Assembly: GCF_038502225.1 (NCBI RefSeq)
Contig: NC_091293.1
Span: 1,070,727-1,134,726 of the forward strand
DNA: 64,000 bases
Reading direction: 5' to 3'
From: Cherax quadricarinatus
Lineage: Eukaryota; Arthropoda; Malacostraca; Decapoda; Parastacidae
Shown here: positions 1 to 10,400 of the stretch, piece by piece
Layout of the letters: each line of letters opens with the position of its first letter
How positions within the stretch are numbered: position 1 is the stretch's first letter
Program-made: the position numbers and the translations under genes
The notes under the pieces: generated by a model
What the model was told of the DNA's origin: nothing
Database searches by the model: none
What the model saw: the letters and a program-made list of their open reading frames with translations, nothing else

Positions 1-1
1 A

Positions 2-1382
2 AGTAAATAATATCAAATTCTTTATTGTGGTCAACAGCCTCAAAAGCTTTACTGAAGAAAGTTAATAAATTAGTTAGACAAGACCGGCCTCTTGTGAATC
101 CATGCTGAGTATCATTAATCAAGCTATGCTTATCGAGATGGCTTCTTATAATCTCAGCTATAATTGACTCTAGTAATTTGCCTACAATTGAGGTCAGGCC
201 TATTGGACGGTAATTTGACGGTAACGACTTGTCCCCTGTTTTAAAAATAGGAGTTACATTAGCCATCTTCCACATATCAGACACTACATCTGTTTGAAGA
301 GATAAATTAAAAATATTAGTTAATGGTTCACAGAGTTCCATTTTGCATTCCTTAAGAACCCTTGAAAAAACCTCATCAGGACCCGGCGACTTATTTTGCT
401 TCAGTCTGTCTATCTGCTTCACAACCATCTCACTAGTGACTGTGATGTTACATAATTTATCTTCTTCTAGCCCACTGTAAAAATTAATTACTGGAATATT
501 GTTAGTGTCTTCCTGTGTAAAAACTGAGAGAAAATAATTATTTAAAATCAAGCACATTTCATTCTCTTTGTCAGTAAGGTGCCCATAGTTATTTTTAAGG
601 GGACCTATCTTATCTCTAACTTTTGTTCTATAGACCTGGAAAAAACTTTTTGGGTTAGTTTTAGAATCCCTAGCAACTTTAATTTCATAGTCCCTTTTAG
701 CTTTTCTTATCCCCTTTTTAATGTCCCTCTTAATGTCAATATACTGATTCATAAGATGACCCTCACCTCTTTTGATACGCCTATAAATTCCTTTCTTATC
801 CCCTAGTAGATATTTCAGCCTATTATTCATCCATTTTGAGTCATTTCTGTTTGATCTAATTTCTTTATATGGGATAAACGCTCTTTGAGCAGCATGTATA
901 GTGTTCAGAAAACTGTCATATTGATAGCTCTCTTCGTTACCCCAGTCAACAGATGATAAGTGTTCTCTAAGCCCATCGTAATCTGCTAAGCGAAAATCTG
1001 GGACTGTTACTGAGTTATCGCTACTATCGTACTTCCATTCAATGCTAAATGTAATTGATTTGTGGTCGCTAGCACCCAGTTCCTCTGAAATTTCTAAATT
1101 ATTAACAAGGGATTCATTGTTTGCCATAACTAAGTCAAGCAGGTTATTTCCCCTTGTAGGTTCTGTCACAAACTGCTTCAAAAAACAATCCTGAAATACT
1201 TCTAAGACGTCGTATGATTCTAAATTCCCAATCAAGAAATTCCAATCAACATGACTAAAGTTAAAGTCTCCTAGAATTACTACATTATCGTGCCTTGTGG
1301 CCTTAACAATTTCCTCCCATAGTAGTTTCCCTTGGTCCCTATCTAAGTTTGGGGGACGGTATATCACTACACCATAGGAAGG
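2..1382 (-). CDS. CR1-like non-LTR retrotransposon ORF2, partial (endonuclease C-terminal part plus N-terminal half of RT)
   Basis: Reading the minus strand from 1382 down to the window edge gives one frame of about 460 codons with no stop or frameshift. It has no start here and runs off the left end. It begins inside the APE endonuclease at VIYRPPN (near 1367), then shows LGDFNFSHVDW (near 1270), TRGNNLLDLV, and GASDHKS (near 1070). A basic linker follows, then the start of RT: NKSPGPDEVF (near 390), NYRPIGLTS (near 215), QHGFTRGRSCLTNLL (near 100) and SKAFEAVDH. These are CR1-clade hallmarks. The product would nick target DNA and reverse-transcribe its own RNA. It is cut at its 5' side where a repeated 79-bp module begins (1367), as expected for a 5'-truncated insertion. 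The intact frame suggests recent insertion. The YADD box and the rest lie outside the window. Confidence 0.9.
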
Positions 1383-1445
1383 TTAGCATAGGCACCACTG
1401 TGACCACAAGTTTTTACAGACGAATCTCCAGCTAGCGTGGCCGTG
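1367..1445. repeat. Direct repeat module, copy 1
   Basis: A 79-bp stretch from CTACACCATAGGAAGG to GCTAGCGTGGCCGTG. It recurs at 1631-1715 with 6 extra bases inside. It abuts the truncated 5' edge of the CR1-like frame. Confidence 0.85.
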
Positions 1446-1480
1446 ACGAACTTTACCTCAAGTCCCCTCAATGCCGTCAA

Positions 1481-1618
1481 CATGACTCACGAAATCGTAA
1501 TGACACGATTGCAAATAAACCATACCACGGGCGGGATGAACCCGCGGTCAGAGAGTCTCAAAACTCCAGACCGTCGCGTTAGCCACTAGACCACCTAGCC
1601 ACAATAAGATTCGTCCAA
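1481..1618 (-). repeat. tRNA-like SINE head, minus-strand copy
   Basis: On the minus strand this 138-bp segment carries a pol III A box TGGTCTAGTGG (1583-1593) and a B box reading GGTTCATCCCG (1532-1542), which lacks one A of the canonical GGTTCAATCC. It is the near-perfect reverse complement of 1731-1869. The A/B box spacing is tRNA-like, but there is no clean cloverleaf. I read it as a tRNA-derived SINE or tRNA pseudogene, not a working tRNA. Confidence 0.7.
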
Positions 1619-1630
1619 CTAGGTATATTT

Positions 1631-1715
1631 CTACACCATAGGAAGGTTAGCATAGGCACCACTGTGACCACAAATGCAAGTTTTTACAGACGAATCTCCA
1701 GCTAGCGTGGCCGTG
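1631..1715. repeat. Direct repeat module, copy 2
   Basis: 85-bp copy of the module at 1367-1445, carrying a 6-bp insertion (the sequence reads CACAAATGCAAG where copy 1 reads CACAAG). It lies in the spacer between the two inverted tRNA-like segments. Confidence 0.85.
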
Positions 1716-1730
1716 TATAAATATACTTAA

Positions 1731-1869
1731 TTGGACGAATCTTATTGTGGCTATCTGGTCTAGTGGCTAACGCGACGGTCTGGAGTTTTGAGACTCTCTG
1801 ACCGCGGGTTCAATCCCGCCGGTGGTATGGTTTGTTTGCAATCGTGTCATTACGATTTCGTGAGTCATG
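1731..1869 (+). repeat. tRNA-like SINE head, plus-strand copy
   Basis: Plus-strand partner of 1481-1618. It has an exact A box TGGTCTAGTGG at 1756-1766 and an exact B box GGTTCAATCCC at 1807-1817. The two copies form a 138/139-bp inverted repeat with a 112-bp spacer. A transcript through both could fold into a long hairpin. Confidence 0.75.
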
Positions 1870-1871
1870 TT

Positions 1872-2003
1872 CTCAGCAATATACCTGGTATTTGCAACCA
1901 CCCAGGACTGAAGTGATAAAGCCAGATGCAGGGATAACCGAACAGAGTTCTAAGTCTCAGGATAAAGAGGCTCAGCAATATACCTGGTATTTGCAACCAC
2001 CCA
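1872..2003. repeat. 33-bp direct repeat pair
   Basis: The 33 bases at 1872-1904, starting CTCAGCAATATACCTGG, recur at 1971-2003. The unit is within a longer transcribable-looking but unassigned stretch, 1870-2157. No coding evidence is seen there. Confidence 0.85.
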
Positions 2004-2157
2004 AGGTGGATTATGATCAGCGCTGCCAGAGTCAGGATCAACTCAAATAGAATCAGAATTAACGGTTCCGAAAACATTGAAGTGGCAGTTACCAGGTGCT
2101 AGGCTCCACAAACATGGCAGTTGAGGAAATCAGTCCTTCAGCCTGGAGTCGATGTGT

Positions 2158-2704
2158 TCAGTGTATCAGTTGACAGATGATAATGATGTGAGTGATAGTG
2201 TACAGTTTATCAGTTAACGGATGATAATGATGTGAGTGATAGTGTAGAGTCTTTCACCTGATGATGATAATGATGTGAATGATAGTGTAGAGTCTATCAG
2301 TTGATAGATGATAATGATGTGAGTGAATATGTACAGTCTATCACTTGATGGATGATAATAATGAGAGTGATAGTGGTCAGTCTATCAGTTGACGGATGAT
2401 AATGATGTGAGTGACAGTGTACAGTCTATCAGTTGATGGATGATGATGATAATGATGTGAGTGATAGTGTTCAGTCTATCAGATGACGGATGATAATGAT
2501 GTGAGTGATAGTGAACAGTCTGTCATTTGATGGATGATGATGATAATGATGTGAGTGATAGTGTACAGTCTATCACTTGATGGATGATAATGATGTGAGT
2601 ATTAGTGTACAGTCTGTCGCTTGATGGATGATGATGTGAGTGATAGTGTACAGTCTATCACTTGATGGATGATAATGACGTGAGTAATAGTGTACAGTCT
2701 ATCA
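2158..2704. repeat. 44-bp minisatellite
   Basis: About 12-13 tandem copies of a 44-bp unit containing GATGATAATGATGTGAGTGA and CAGTCTATCA. Some copies gain extra GAT triplets, giving about 50 bp. Copies are diverged at scattered positions, so the array is older than the large arrays to the right. No ORF of note. Confidence 0.9.
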
Positions 2705-2937
2705 AATATTGGAGTGAAGACATCAACTCCAATTTGAAGGACTGATTACCTCACACTCCTCATCTTCCACAATTTCTCTACACTGGACTGAAGAAGTCAC
2801 TGGCTGGAGAAATGTCCCCAGAATAAAGATTCTCAGGTATTGCTCAAGTGTCTTATTTATTATCTAGTGGCTTATTTATTATCTAGTTGCTTATTTAAAC
2901 TATTTATTTACACTATTTATCACTAAATAATACGGTT
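2705..2937. other. Unassigned spacer
   Basis: Non-repetitive 233 bp between two arrays, ending in an AT-rich stretch with two copies of GGCTTATTTATTATCTAGT-like sequence (2868-2895). I see no gene or element here. Confidence 0.6.
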
Positions 2938-3850
2938 CAATGTTCAGTGTTCTGTGTTCAATGTTCAGTGTTCAGTGTTCAGCGTTCAGTGTTCTGAGTT
3001 CAGTGTTCAATGTTCATTGTTCAGTGTTCTGTGTTCTGTGTTCAGTGTTCAATGTTCAGTCTTCAGTGTTCTGTGTTCAGTCTTCAATGTTCAGTCTTCA
3101 GTGTTCAGTGTTGAGTGTTCATTGTTCATTGCTCAGTGTTCAATGCTCAGTGTTCAATGTTCGGTGCTCAGTGTTAAGTTTTCTATGTTCAGTGTTCAAT
3201 GTTCAGTCTTCAGTGTTCTGTGTTCAGTGTTCAATGTTCAGTGTTCAGTGTGTTGTGTTCAGTTTTCAATGTTCACTGTTCAGTGTTCAGTGTTGAGTGT
3301 TCATTGTTCATTGTTCAGTGCTCTGTGTTCAGTTTTCAATGTTCAGTGTTCAATGTTCAGTATTCAATGTTCAATGTTCAGTGTTCAGTGTTCAAATGTT
3401 CAGTGTTCAAGTGTTCAGTGTTCAAGTGTTCGGTGTTCAAGAGTTCAGCGTTCAAGTGTTCAAGTGGTCAGAGTTCAGTGTTCAAATGTTCAGTGTTCAA
3501 GTGTTCAGTGTTTAAGTGTTCAGTGTTCGGTCTTCAAGTGTTCAGTGTTCAATAGTAAAAGTGTTCAGTGTTCAGTGTTCAAGTGTTCGGTGTTCATTGT
3601 TCAGTGTTAGTGCTCAATGTTCAGTGCTCAATGTTCAGTGCTCAAGTGTTCAGTGCTCAAGTGTTCAAATGTTCAGTGTTCTGTGTTCAGTGTTGAAAGG
3701 TTGAGTGTACAGTGTTCAAGTGTTCAGTGTTGAAGTGTTCAACTGTTTAGTGCTCAAGTGTTCAAATATTCAGTGTTCAGTGTTCAAGTGTTCAGTGTTC
3801 AAGTGTTCAAGAGTTCAGTGTTCAAGAGTTCAGTGTTCAAGTATGTTACA
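2938..3850. repeat. 7-bp tandem repeat (TTCAGTG)n
   Basis: Imperfect heptamer array. Common variants are TTCAATG, TTCTGTG and TTCATTG. From about 3390 it changes to a mixture of 7- and 8-bp units (TTCAGTG and TTCAAGTG). Seven is not a multiple of three, so each frame cycles through the same 7 residues. Because the unit contains no stop in any phase, all three plus frames stay open and give F/S/V/Q/C-rich reading frames that are not genes. Confidence 0.95.
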
Positions 3851-3866
3851 TAAGTGCCTCATTTTT

Positions 3867-4132
3867 CAGTGGTCCAGTAGTTGTGAGAGGCAGGAGTGAC
3901 CCTACAAGACCATGTTACAGTGGTCCAGTAGTTGTGAGAGGCAGGAGTGACCCTACAAGACCATGTTACAGTGGTCCAGTAGTTGTGAGAGGCAGGAGTG
4001 ACCCTACAAGATCATGTTACAGTGGTAAAGTAGTTGTGAGAGGCAGGAGTGACCCTACAAGACCATGTTACAGTGGTCCAGTAGTTGTGAGAGGCAGGAG
4101 TGACCCTACAAGACCATGTTACAGGGTACCAG
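3867..4132. repeat. 51-bp satellite, left block
   Basis: About five monomers of the same 51-bp satellite that fills 4430-18152, cut off from it by the 297-bp insertion at 4133-4429. The boundary with the preceding 7-bp array is a short 16-bp spacer. Confidence 0.95.
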
Positions 4133-4429
4133 TGTCAGCATAGTTGCTGATCCCTGTATTCCCAGTATTATATAGCATAGCAGTAGCATCATCCATGTGC
4201 TTTAGACACGAGACCCCTCGTAGGCCTGTGGCTTTGTGTGACGTCACGGGATGCACACGAGGAGGCCCATTCCTCTGTCCCGGCCTCACTCAGCGGCAGA
4301 CCATCCAGGCGTAGACAGGCAAGGCAGCTGGGGCTCCATCCCTCATCTCAGTCTGACAATATATTTACCATCCTACAAGTGTGTCTATTTTCAACCTACG
4401 ATATCTCCATTTAAGAACCCTTTACGATA
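4133..4429. mobile_element. Probable solo LTR inserted in the 51-bp satellite
   Basis: A 297-bp non-satellite insertion flanked by CCAG on both sides (4129-4132 and 4430-4433), with satellite monomers outside both. It starts TGTCAGC and ends ACGATA, has a TATA-like TATTATATAG near 4167-4176 and a CRE-like TGACGTCA near 4239. TG start, short target duplication, TATA box and size fit a solo LTR. The terminal TA instead of CA is a deviation. CCAG is also part of the monomer, so the duplication alone is weak evidence. Confidence 0.55.
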
Positions 4430-7400
4430 CCAGTAGTTTTGTGAGAGGCAGGAGTGTCCCTACAAGACCATGTTACAGTGGTCCAGTAGTTGTGAGAGGC
4501 AGGAGTGACCCTACAAGACCATGTTACAGTGATCCAGTAGTTGTGAGAGGCAGGAGTTACCCTACAAGACCATGTTACAGAGTACCAGTAGTTGTGAGAG
4601 GCAGGAGTGTCCCTACAAGACCATGTTACAGTGGTCCAGTAGTTGTGAGAGGCAGGAGTGACCCTACAAGACCATGTTACAGTGGTCCAGCAGTTGTGAG
4701 AGGCAGGAGTGACCCTACAAGACCATGTTACAGTGGTCCAGTAGTTGTGAGAGGCAGGAGTGACCCTACAAGACCATGTTACAGTGGTCCAGTAGTTGTG
4801 AGAGGCAGGAGTGACCCTACAAGACCATGTTACAGTGGTCCAGTAGTTGTGAGAGGCAGGAGTGACCCTACAAAACCATGTGACAGTGGTCCAGTAGTTG
4901 TGAGAGGCAGGAGTGACCCTACAAGACCATGTTACAGTGGTCCAGTAGTTGTGAGAGGCAGGAGTGACCCTACAAGACCATGTTACAGTGGTCCAGCAGT
5001 TGTGAGAGGCAGGAGTGACCCTACAAGACCATGTTACAGTGGTCCAGTAGTTGTGAGAGGCAGGAGTGACCCTACAAGACAATGTTAGAGTGGTCCAGGA
5101 GTTGTGAGAGGCAGGAGTGACCCTACAAGATCATGTTACAGTGCTCCAGTAGTTGTGAGAGGCAGGAGTGACCCTACAAGACCATGTTACAGTGGTCCAG
5201 TAGTTGTGAGAGGCAGGAGTGACCCTACAAGACCATGTTATAGTGGTCCAGTAGTTGTGAGAGGCAGGAGTGACCCTACAAGACTATGTTACAGTGGTCC
5301 AGTAGTTGTGAAAGGCAGGAGTGACCCTACAAGGCCATGTTACAGTGGTCCAGTAGTTGTGAGAGGCAGGAGTGACCCTACAAGACCTTGTTACAGTGGT
5401 CCAGTAGTTTTGAGAGGCAGGAGTGACCCTACAAGACCATGTTACAGTGGTCCAGTAGTTGTGAGAGGCAGGAGTGACCCTAAAAGACCATGTTACAGTG
5501 TACCTGTAGTTGTGAGAGGCAGGAGTGACCCTACAAGACCATGTTACAGTGGTCCAGTAGTTGTGAGAGGCAGGAGTGACCCTACAAGACCATGTTACAG
5601 TGGTCCAGTAGTTGTGAGAGGCAGGAGTGACCCTACAAGACCATGTTACAGTGGTCCAGTAGTTGTGAGAGGCAGGAGTGACCCTACAAGACCATGTTAC
5701 AGTGGTCCAGTAGTTGTGAGAGGCAGGAGTGACCCTACAAGACCATGTTACAGTGGTCCAGTAATTGTGAGAGGCAGGAGTGACCCTACAAGACCATGTT
5801 ACAGTGGTCCAGTAGTTGTGAGAGGCAGGAGTGACCCTACAAGACCATGTTACAGTAGTCCAGTAGTTGTCAGAGGCAGGAGTGACCCTACAAGACCATG
5901 TTACAGTGGTCCAGTAGTTGTGAGAGGCAGGAGTGACCCTACAAGACCATGTTACAGTGGTCCAGTAGTTGTGAGAGGCAGGAGTGACCCTACAAGACCA
6001 TGTTACAGTGGTCCAGTAGTTGTGAGAGGCAGGAGTGACCCTACAAGACCATGTTACAGTGGTCCAGTAGTTGTGAGAGGCAGGAGTGACCCTACAAGAC
6101 CATGTTACAGTGGTCCAGTAGTTGTGAGAGGCAGGAGTGACCCTACAAGACCATGTTACAGTGGTCCAGTAATTGTGAGAAGCAGGAGTGACCCTACAAG
6201 ACCATGTTACAGTGGTCCAGTAGTTGTGAGAGGCAGGAGTGACCCTACAAGACCATGTTACAGTAGTCCAGTAGTTGTGAGAGGCAGGAGTGACCCTACA
6301 AGACCATGTTACAGTGGTCCAGTAGTTGTGAGAGGCAGGAGTGACCCTACAAGACCATGTTACAGTGGTCCAGTAGTTGTGAGAGGCAGGAGTGACCCTA
6401 CAAAACCATGTGACAGTGGTCCAGTAGTTGTGAGAGGCAGGAGTGACCCGACAAGACCATGTTACAGTGGTCCAGTAGTTGTGAGAGGCAGGATTGACCC
6501 TACAAGACCATGTTACAGTCGTCCAGTAGTTGTGAGAGGCAGGAGTGACCCTACAAGACCATGTTACAGTGGTCCAGTAGTTGTGAGAGGCAGGAGTGAC
6601 CCTACAAGACCATGTTACAGTGGTCCAGTAGTTGTGAGAGGCAGGAGTGACCCTACAAGACCATGTTACAGTGGTCCAGTAGTTGTGAGAGGCAGGAGTG
6701 ACCCTACAAGACCATGTTACAGTGGTCCAGTAATTGTGAGAGGCAGGAGTGACCCTACAAGACCATGTTACAGTGGTCCAGTAGTTGTGAGAGGCAGGAG
6801 TGACCCTACAAGACCATGTTACAGTGGTCCAGTAGTAGTGAGAGGCAGGAGTGACCCTACAAGACAATGTTACAGTGGTCCAGTAGTTGTGAGAGGCAGG
6901 AATGACCCTACAAGACCATGTTACAGTGGTCCAGCAGTTGTGAGAGGCAGGAGTGACGCTACAAGACCATGTTACAGTGGTCCAGTAGTTTTGAGAGGCA
7001 GGAGTGACCCTACAAGACCATGTTACAGTGGTCCAGCATTTGTGAGAGGCAGGAGTGTCCCTACAAAACCATGTTACAGTGGTCCAGTAGTTGTGAGAGG
7101 CAGGAGTGACCCTACAAGACCATGTTACAGTGGTCCAGTAGTTGTGAGAGGCAGGAGTGACCCTACAAAACCATGTTACAGTGGTCCAGTAGTTGTGAGA
7201 GGCAGGAGTGACCCTACAAGACCATGTTACAGTGGTCCAGTAGTTGTGAGAGGCAGGAGTGACCCTACAAGACCATGTTACAGTGGTCCAGCAGTTGTGA
7301 GAGGCAGGAGTGACCCTACAAGACCATGTTACAGTGGTCCAGTAGTTGTGAGAGGCAGGAGTGACCCTACAAGACAATGTTACAGTGGTCCAGTAGTTGT

Positions 7401-10400
7401 GAGAGGCAGGAGTGACCCTACAAGACCATGTTACAGTGGTCCAGTAGTTGTGAGAGTCAGGAGTGACCCTACAAGACCATGTTACAGTGGTCCAGTAGTT
7501 GTGAGAGGCAGGAGTGACCCTACAAGACCATGTTATAGTGGTCCAGTAGTTGTGAGAGGCAGGAGTGACCCTACAAGACTATGTTACAGTGGTCCAGTAG
7601 TTGTGAAAGGCAGGAGTGACCCTACAAGGCCATGTTACAGTGGTCCAGTAGTTGTGAGAGGCAGGAGTGACCCTACAAGACCTTGTTACAGTGGTCCAGT
7701 AGTTTTGAGAGGCAGGAGTGACCCTACAAGACCATGTTACAGTGGTCCAGTAGTTGTGAGAGGCAGGAGTGACCCTAAAAGACCATGTTACAGTGTACCT
7801 GTAGTTGTGAGAGGCAGGAGTGACCCTACAAGACCATGTTACAGTGGTCCAGTAGTTGTGAGAGGCAGGAGTGACCCTACAAGACCATGTTACAGTGGTC
7901 CAGTAGTTGTGAGAGGCAGGAGTGACCCTACAAGACCATGTTACAGTGGTCCAGTAGTTGTGAGAGGCAGGAGTGACCCTACAAGACCATGTTACAGTGG
8001 TCCAGTAGTTGTGAGAGGCAGGAGAGACCCTACAAGACCATGTTACAGTGGTCCAGTAACTGTGAGAGGCAGGAGTGACCCTACAAGACCATGTTACAGT
8101 GGTCCAGTAGTTGTGAGAGGCAGGAGTGACCCTACAAGACCATGTTACAGTAGTCCAGTAGTTGTCACAGGCAGGAGTGACCCTACAAGACCATGTTACA
8201 GTGGTCCAGTAGTTGTGAGAGGCAGGAGTGACCCTACAAGACCATGTTACAGTGGTCCAGTAGTTGTGAGAGGCAGGAGTGACCCTACAAGACCATGTTA
8301 CAGTGGTCCAGTAGTTGTGAGAGGCAGGAGTGACCCTACAAGACCATGTTACAGTGGTCCAGTAGTTGTGAGAGGCAGGAGTGACCCTACAAGACCATGT
8401 TACAGTGGTCCAGTAGTTGTGAGAGGCAGGAGTGACCCTACAAGACCATGTTACAGTGGTCCAGTAATTGTGAGAGGCAGGAGTGACCCTACAAGACCAT
8501 GTTACAGTGGTCCAGTAGTTGTGAGAGGCAGGAGTGACCCTACAAGACCATGTTACAGTAGTCCAGTAGTTGTGAGAGGCAGGAGTGACCCTACAAGACC
8601 ATGTTACAGTGGTCCAGTAGTTGTGAGAGGCAGGAGTGACCCTACAAGACCATGTTACAGTGGTCCAGTAGTTGTGAGAGGCAGGAGTGACCCTACAAAA
8701 CCATGTGACAGTGGTCCAGTAGTTGTGAGAGGCAGGAGTGACCCTACAAGACCATGTTACAGTGGTCCAGTAGTTGTGAGAGGCAGGATTGACCCTACAA
8801 GACCATGTTCCAGTCGTCCAGTAGTTGTGAGAGGCAGGAGTGACCCTACAAGACCATGTTACAGTGGTCCAGTAGTTGTGAGAGGCAGGAGTGACCCTAC
8901 AAGACCATGTTACAGTGGTCCAGTAGTTGTGAGAGGCAGGAGTGACCCTACAAGACCATATTACAGTGGTCCAGTAGTTGTGAGAGGCAGGAGTGACCCT
9001 ACAAGACCATGTTACAGTGGTCCAGTAGTTGTGAGAGGCAGGAGTGACCCTACAAGACCATGTTACAGTGGTCCAGTAATTGTGAGAGGCAGGAGTGACC
9101 CTACAAGACCATGTTACAGTGGTCCAGTAGTTGTGAGAGGCAGGAGTGACCCTACAAGACCATGTTACAGTGGTCCAGTAGTAGTGAGAGGCAGGAGTGA
9201 CCCTACAAGACAATGTTACAGTGGTCCAGTAGTTGTGAGAGGCAGGAATGACCCTACAAGACCATGTTACAGTGGTCCAGCAGTTGTGAGAGGCAGGAGT
9301 GACGCTACAAGACCATGTTACAGTGGTCCAGTAGTTTTGAGAGGCAGGAGTGACCCTACAAGACCATGTTACAGTGGTCCAGCATTTGTGAGAGGCAGGA
9401 GTGTCCCTACAAAACCATGTTACAGTGGTCCAGTAGTTGTGAGAGGCAGGAGTGACCCTACAAGACCATGTTACAGTGGTCCAGTAGTTGTGAGAGGCAG
9501 GAGTGACCCTACAAAACCATGTTACAGTGGTCCAGTAGTTGTGAGAGGCAGGAGTGACCCTACAAGACCATGTTACAGTGGTCCAGTAGTTGTGAGAGGC
9601 AGGAGTGACCCTACAAAACCATGTGACAGTGGTCCAGTAGTTGTGAGAGGCAGGAGTGACCCTACAAGACCATGTTACAGTGGTCCAGTAGTTGTGAGAG
9701 GCAGGAGTGACCCTACAAGACCATGTTACAGTGGTCCAGCAGTTGTGAGAGGCAGGAGTGACCCTACAAGACCATGTTACAGTGGTCCAGTAGTTGTGAG
9801 AGGCAGGAGTGACCCTACAAGACAATGTTACAGTGGTCCAGTAGTTGTGAGAGGCAGGAGTGACCCTACAAGACCATGTTACAGTGGTCCAGTAGTTGTG
9901 AGAGTCAGGAGTGACCCTACAAGACCATGTTATAGTGGTCCAGTAGTTGTGAGAGGCAGGAGTGACCCTACAAGACTATGTTACAGTGGTCCAGTAGTTG
10001 TGAAAGGCAGGAGTGACCCTACAAGGCCATGTTACAGTGGTCCAGTAGTTGTGAGAGGCAGGAGTGACCCTACAAGACCTTGTTACAGTGGTCCAGTAGT
10101 TTTGAGAGGCAGGAGTGACCCTACAAGACCATGTTACAGTGGTCCAGTAGTTGTGAGAGGCAGGAGTGACCCTAAAAGACCATGTTACAGTGTACCTGTA
10201 GTTGTGAGAGGCAGGAGTGACCCTACAAGACCATGTTACAGTGGTCCAGTAGTTGTGAGAGGCAGGAGTGACCCTACAAGACCATGTTACAGTGGTCCAG
10301 TAGTTGTGAGAGGCAGGAGTGACCCTACAAGACCATGTTACAGTGGTCCAGTAGTTGTGAGAGGCAGGAGTGACCCTACAAGACCATGTTACAGTGGTCC

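Noticed and set aside
1751..1830. Functional tRNA gene
   Set aside because: A and B boxes are good, but no clean acceptor and anticodon pairing is visible, and a second inverted, damaged copy with shared flanks marks a SINE.
2938..3850. Telomeric repeat
   Set aside because: Arthropod telomeres are usually TTAGG. TTCAGTG is different and the array is heavily degenerate and interstitial.
2940..3899. Cys-rich MFSVQCS repeat frames in all three plus frames
   Set aside because: The 7-bp unit has no stop in any phase, so every frame yields the same residues. Not coding.
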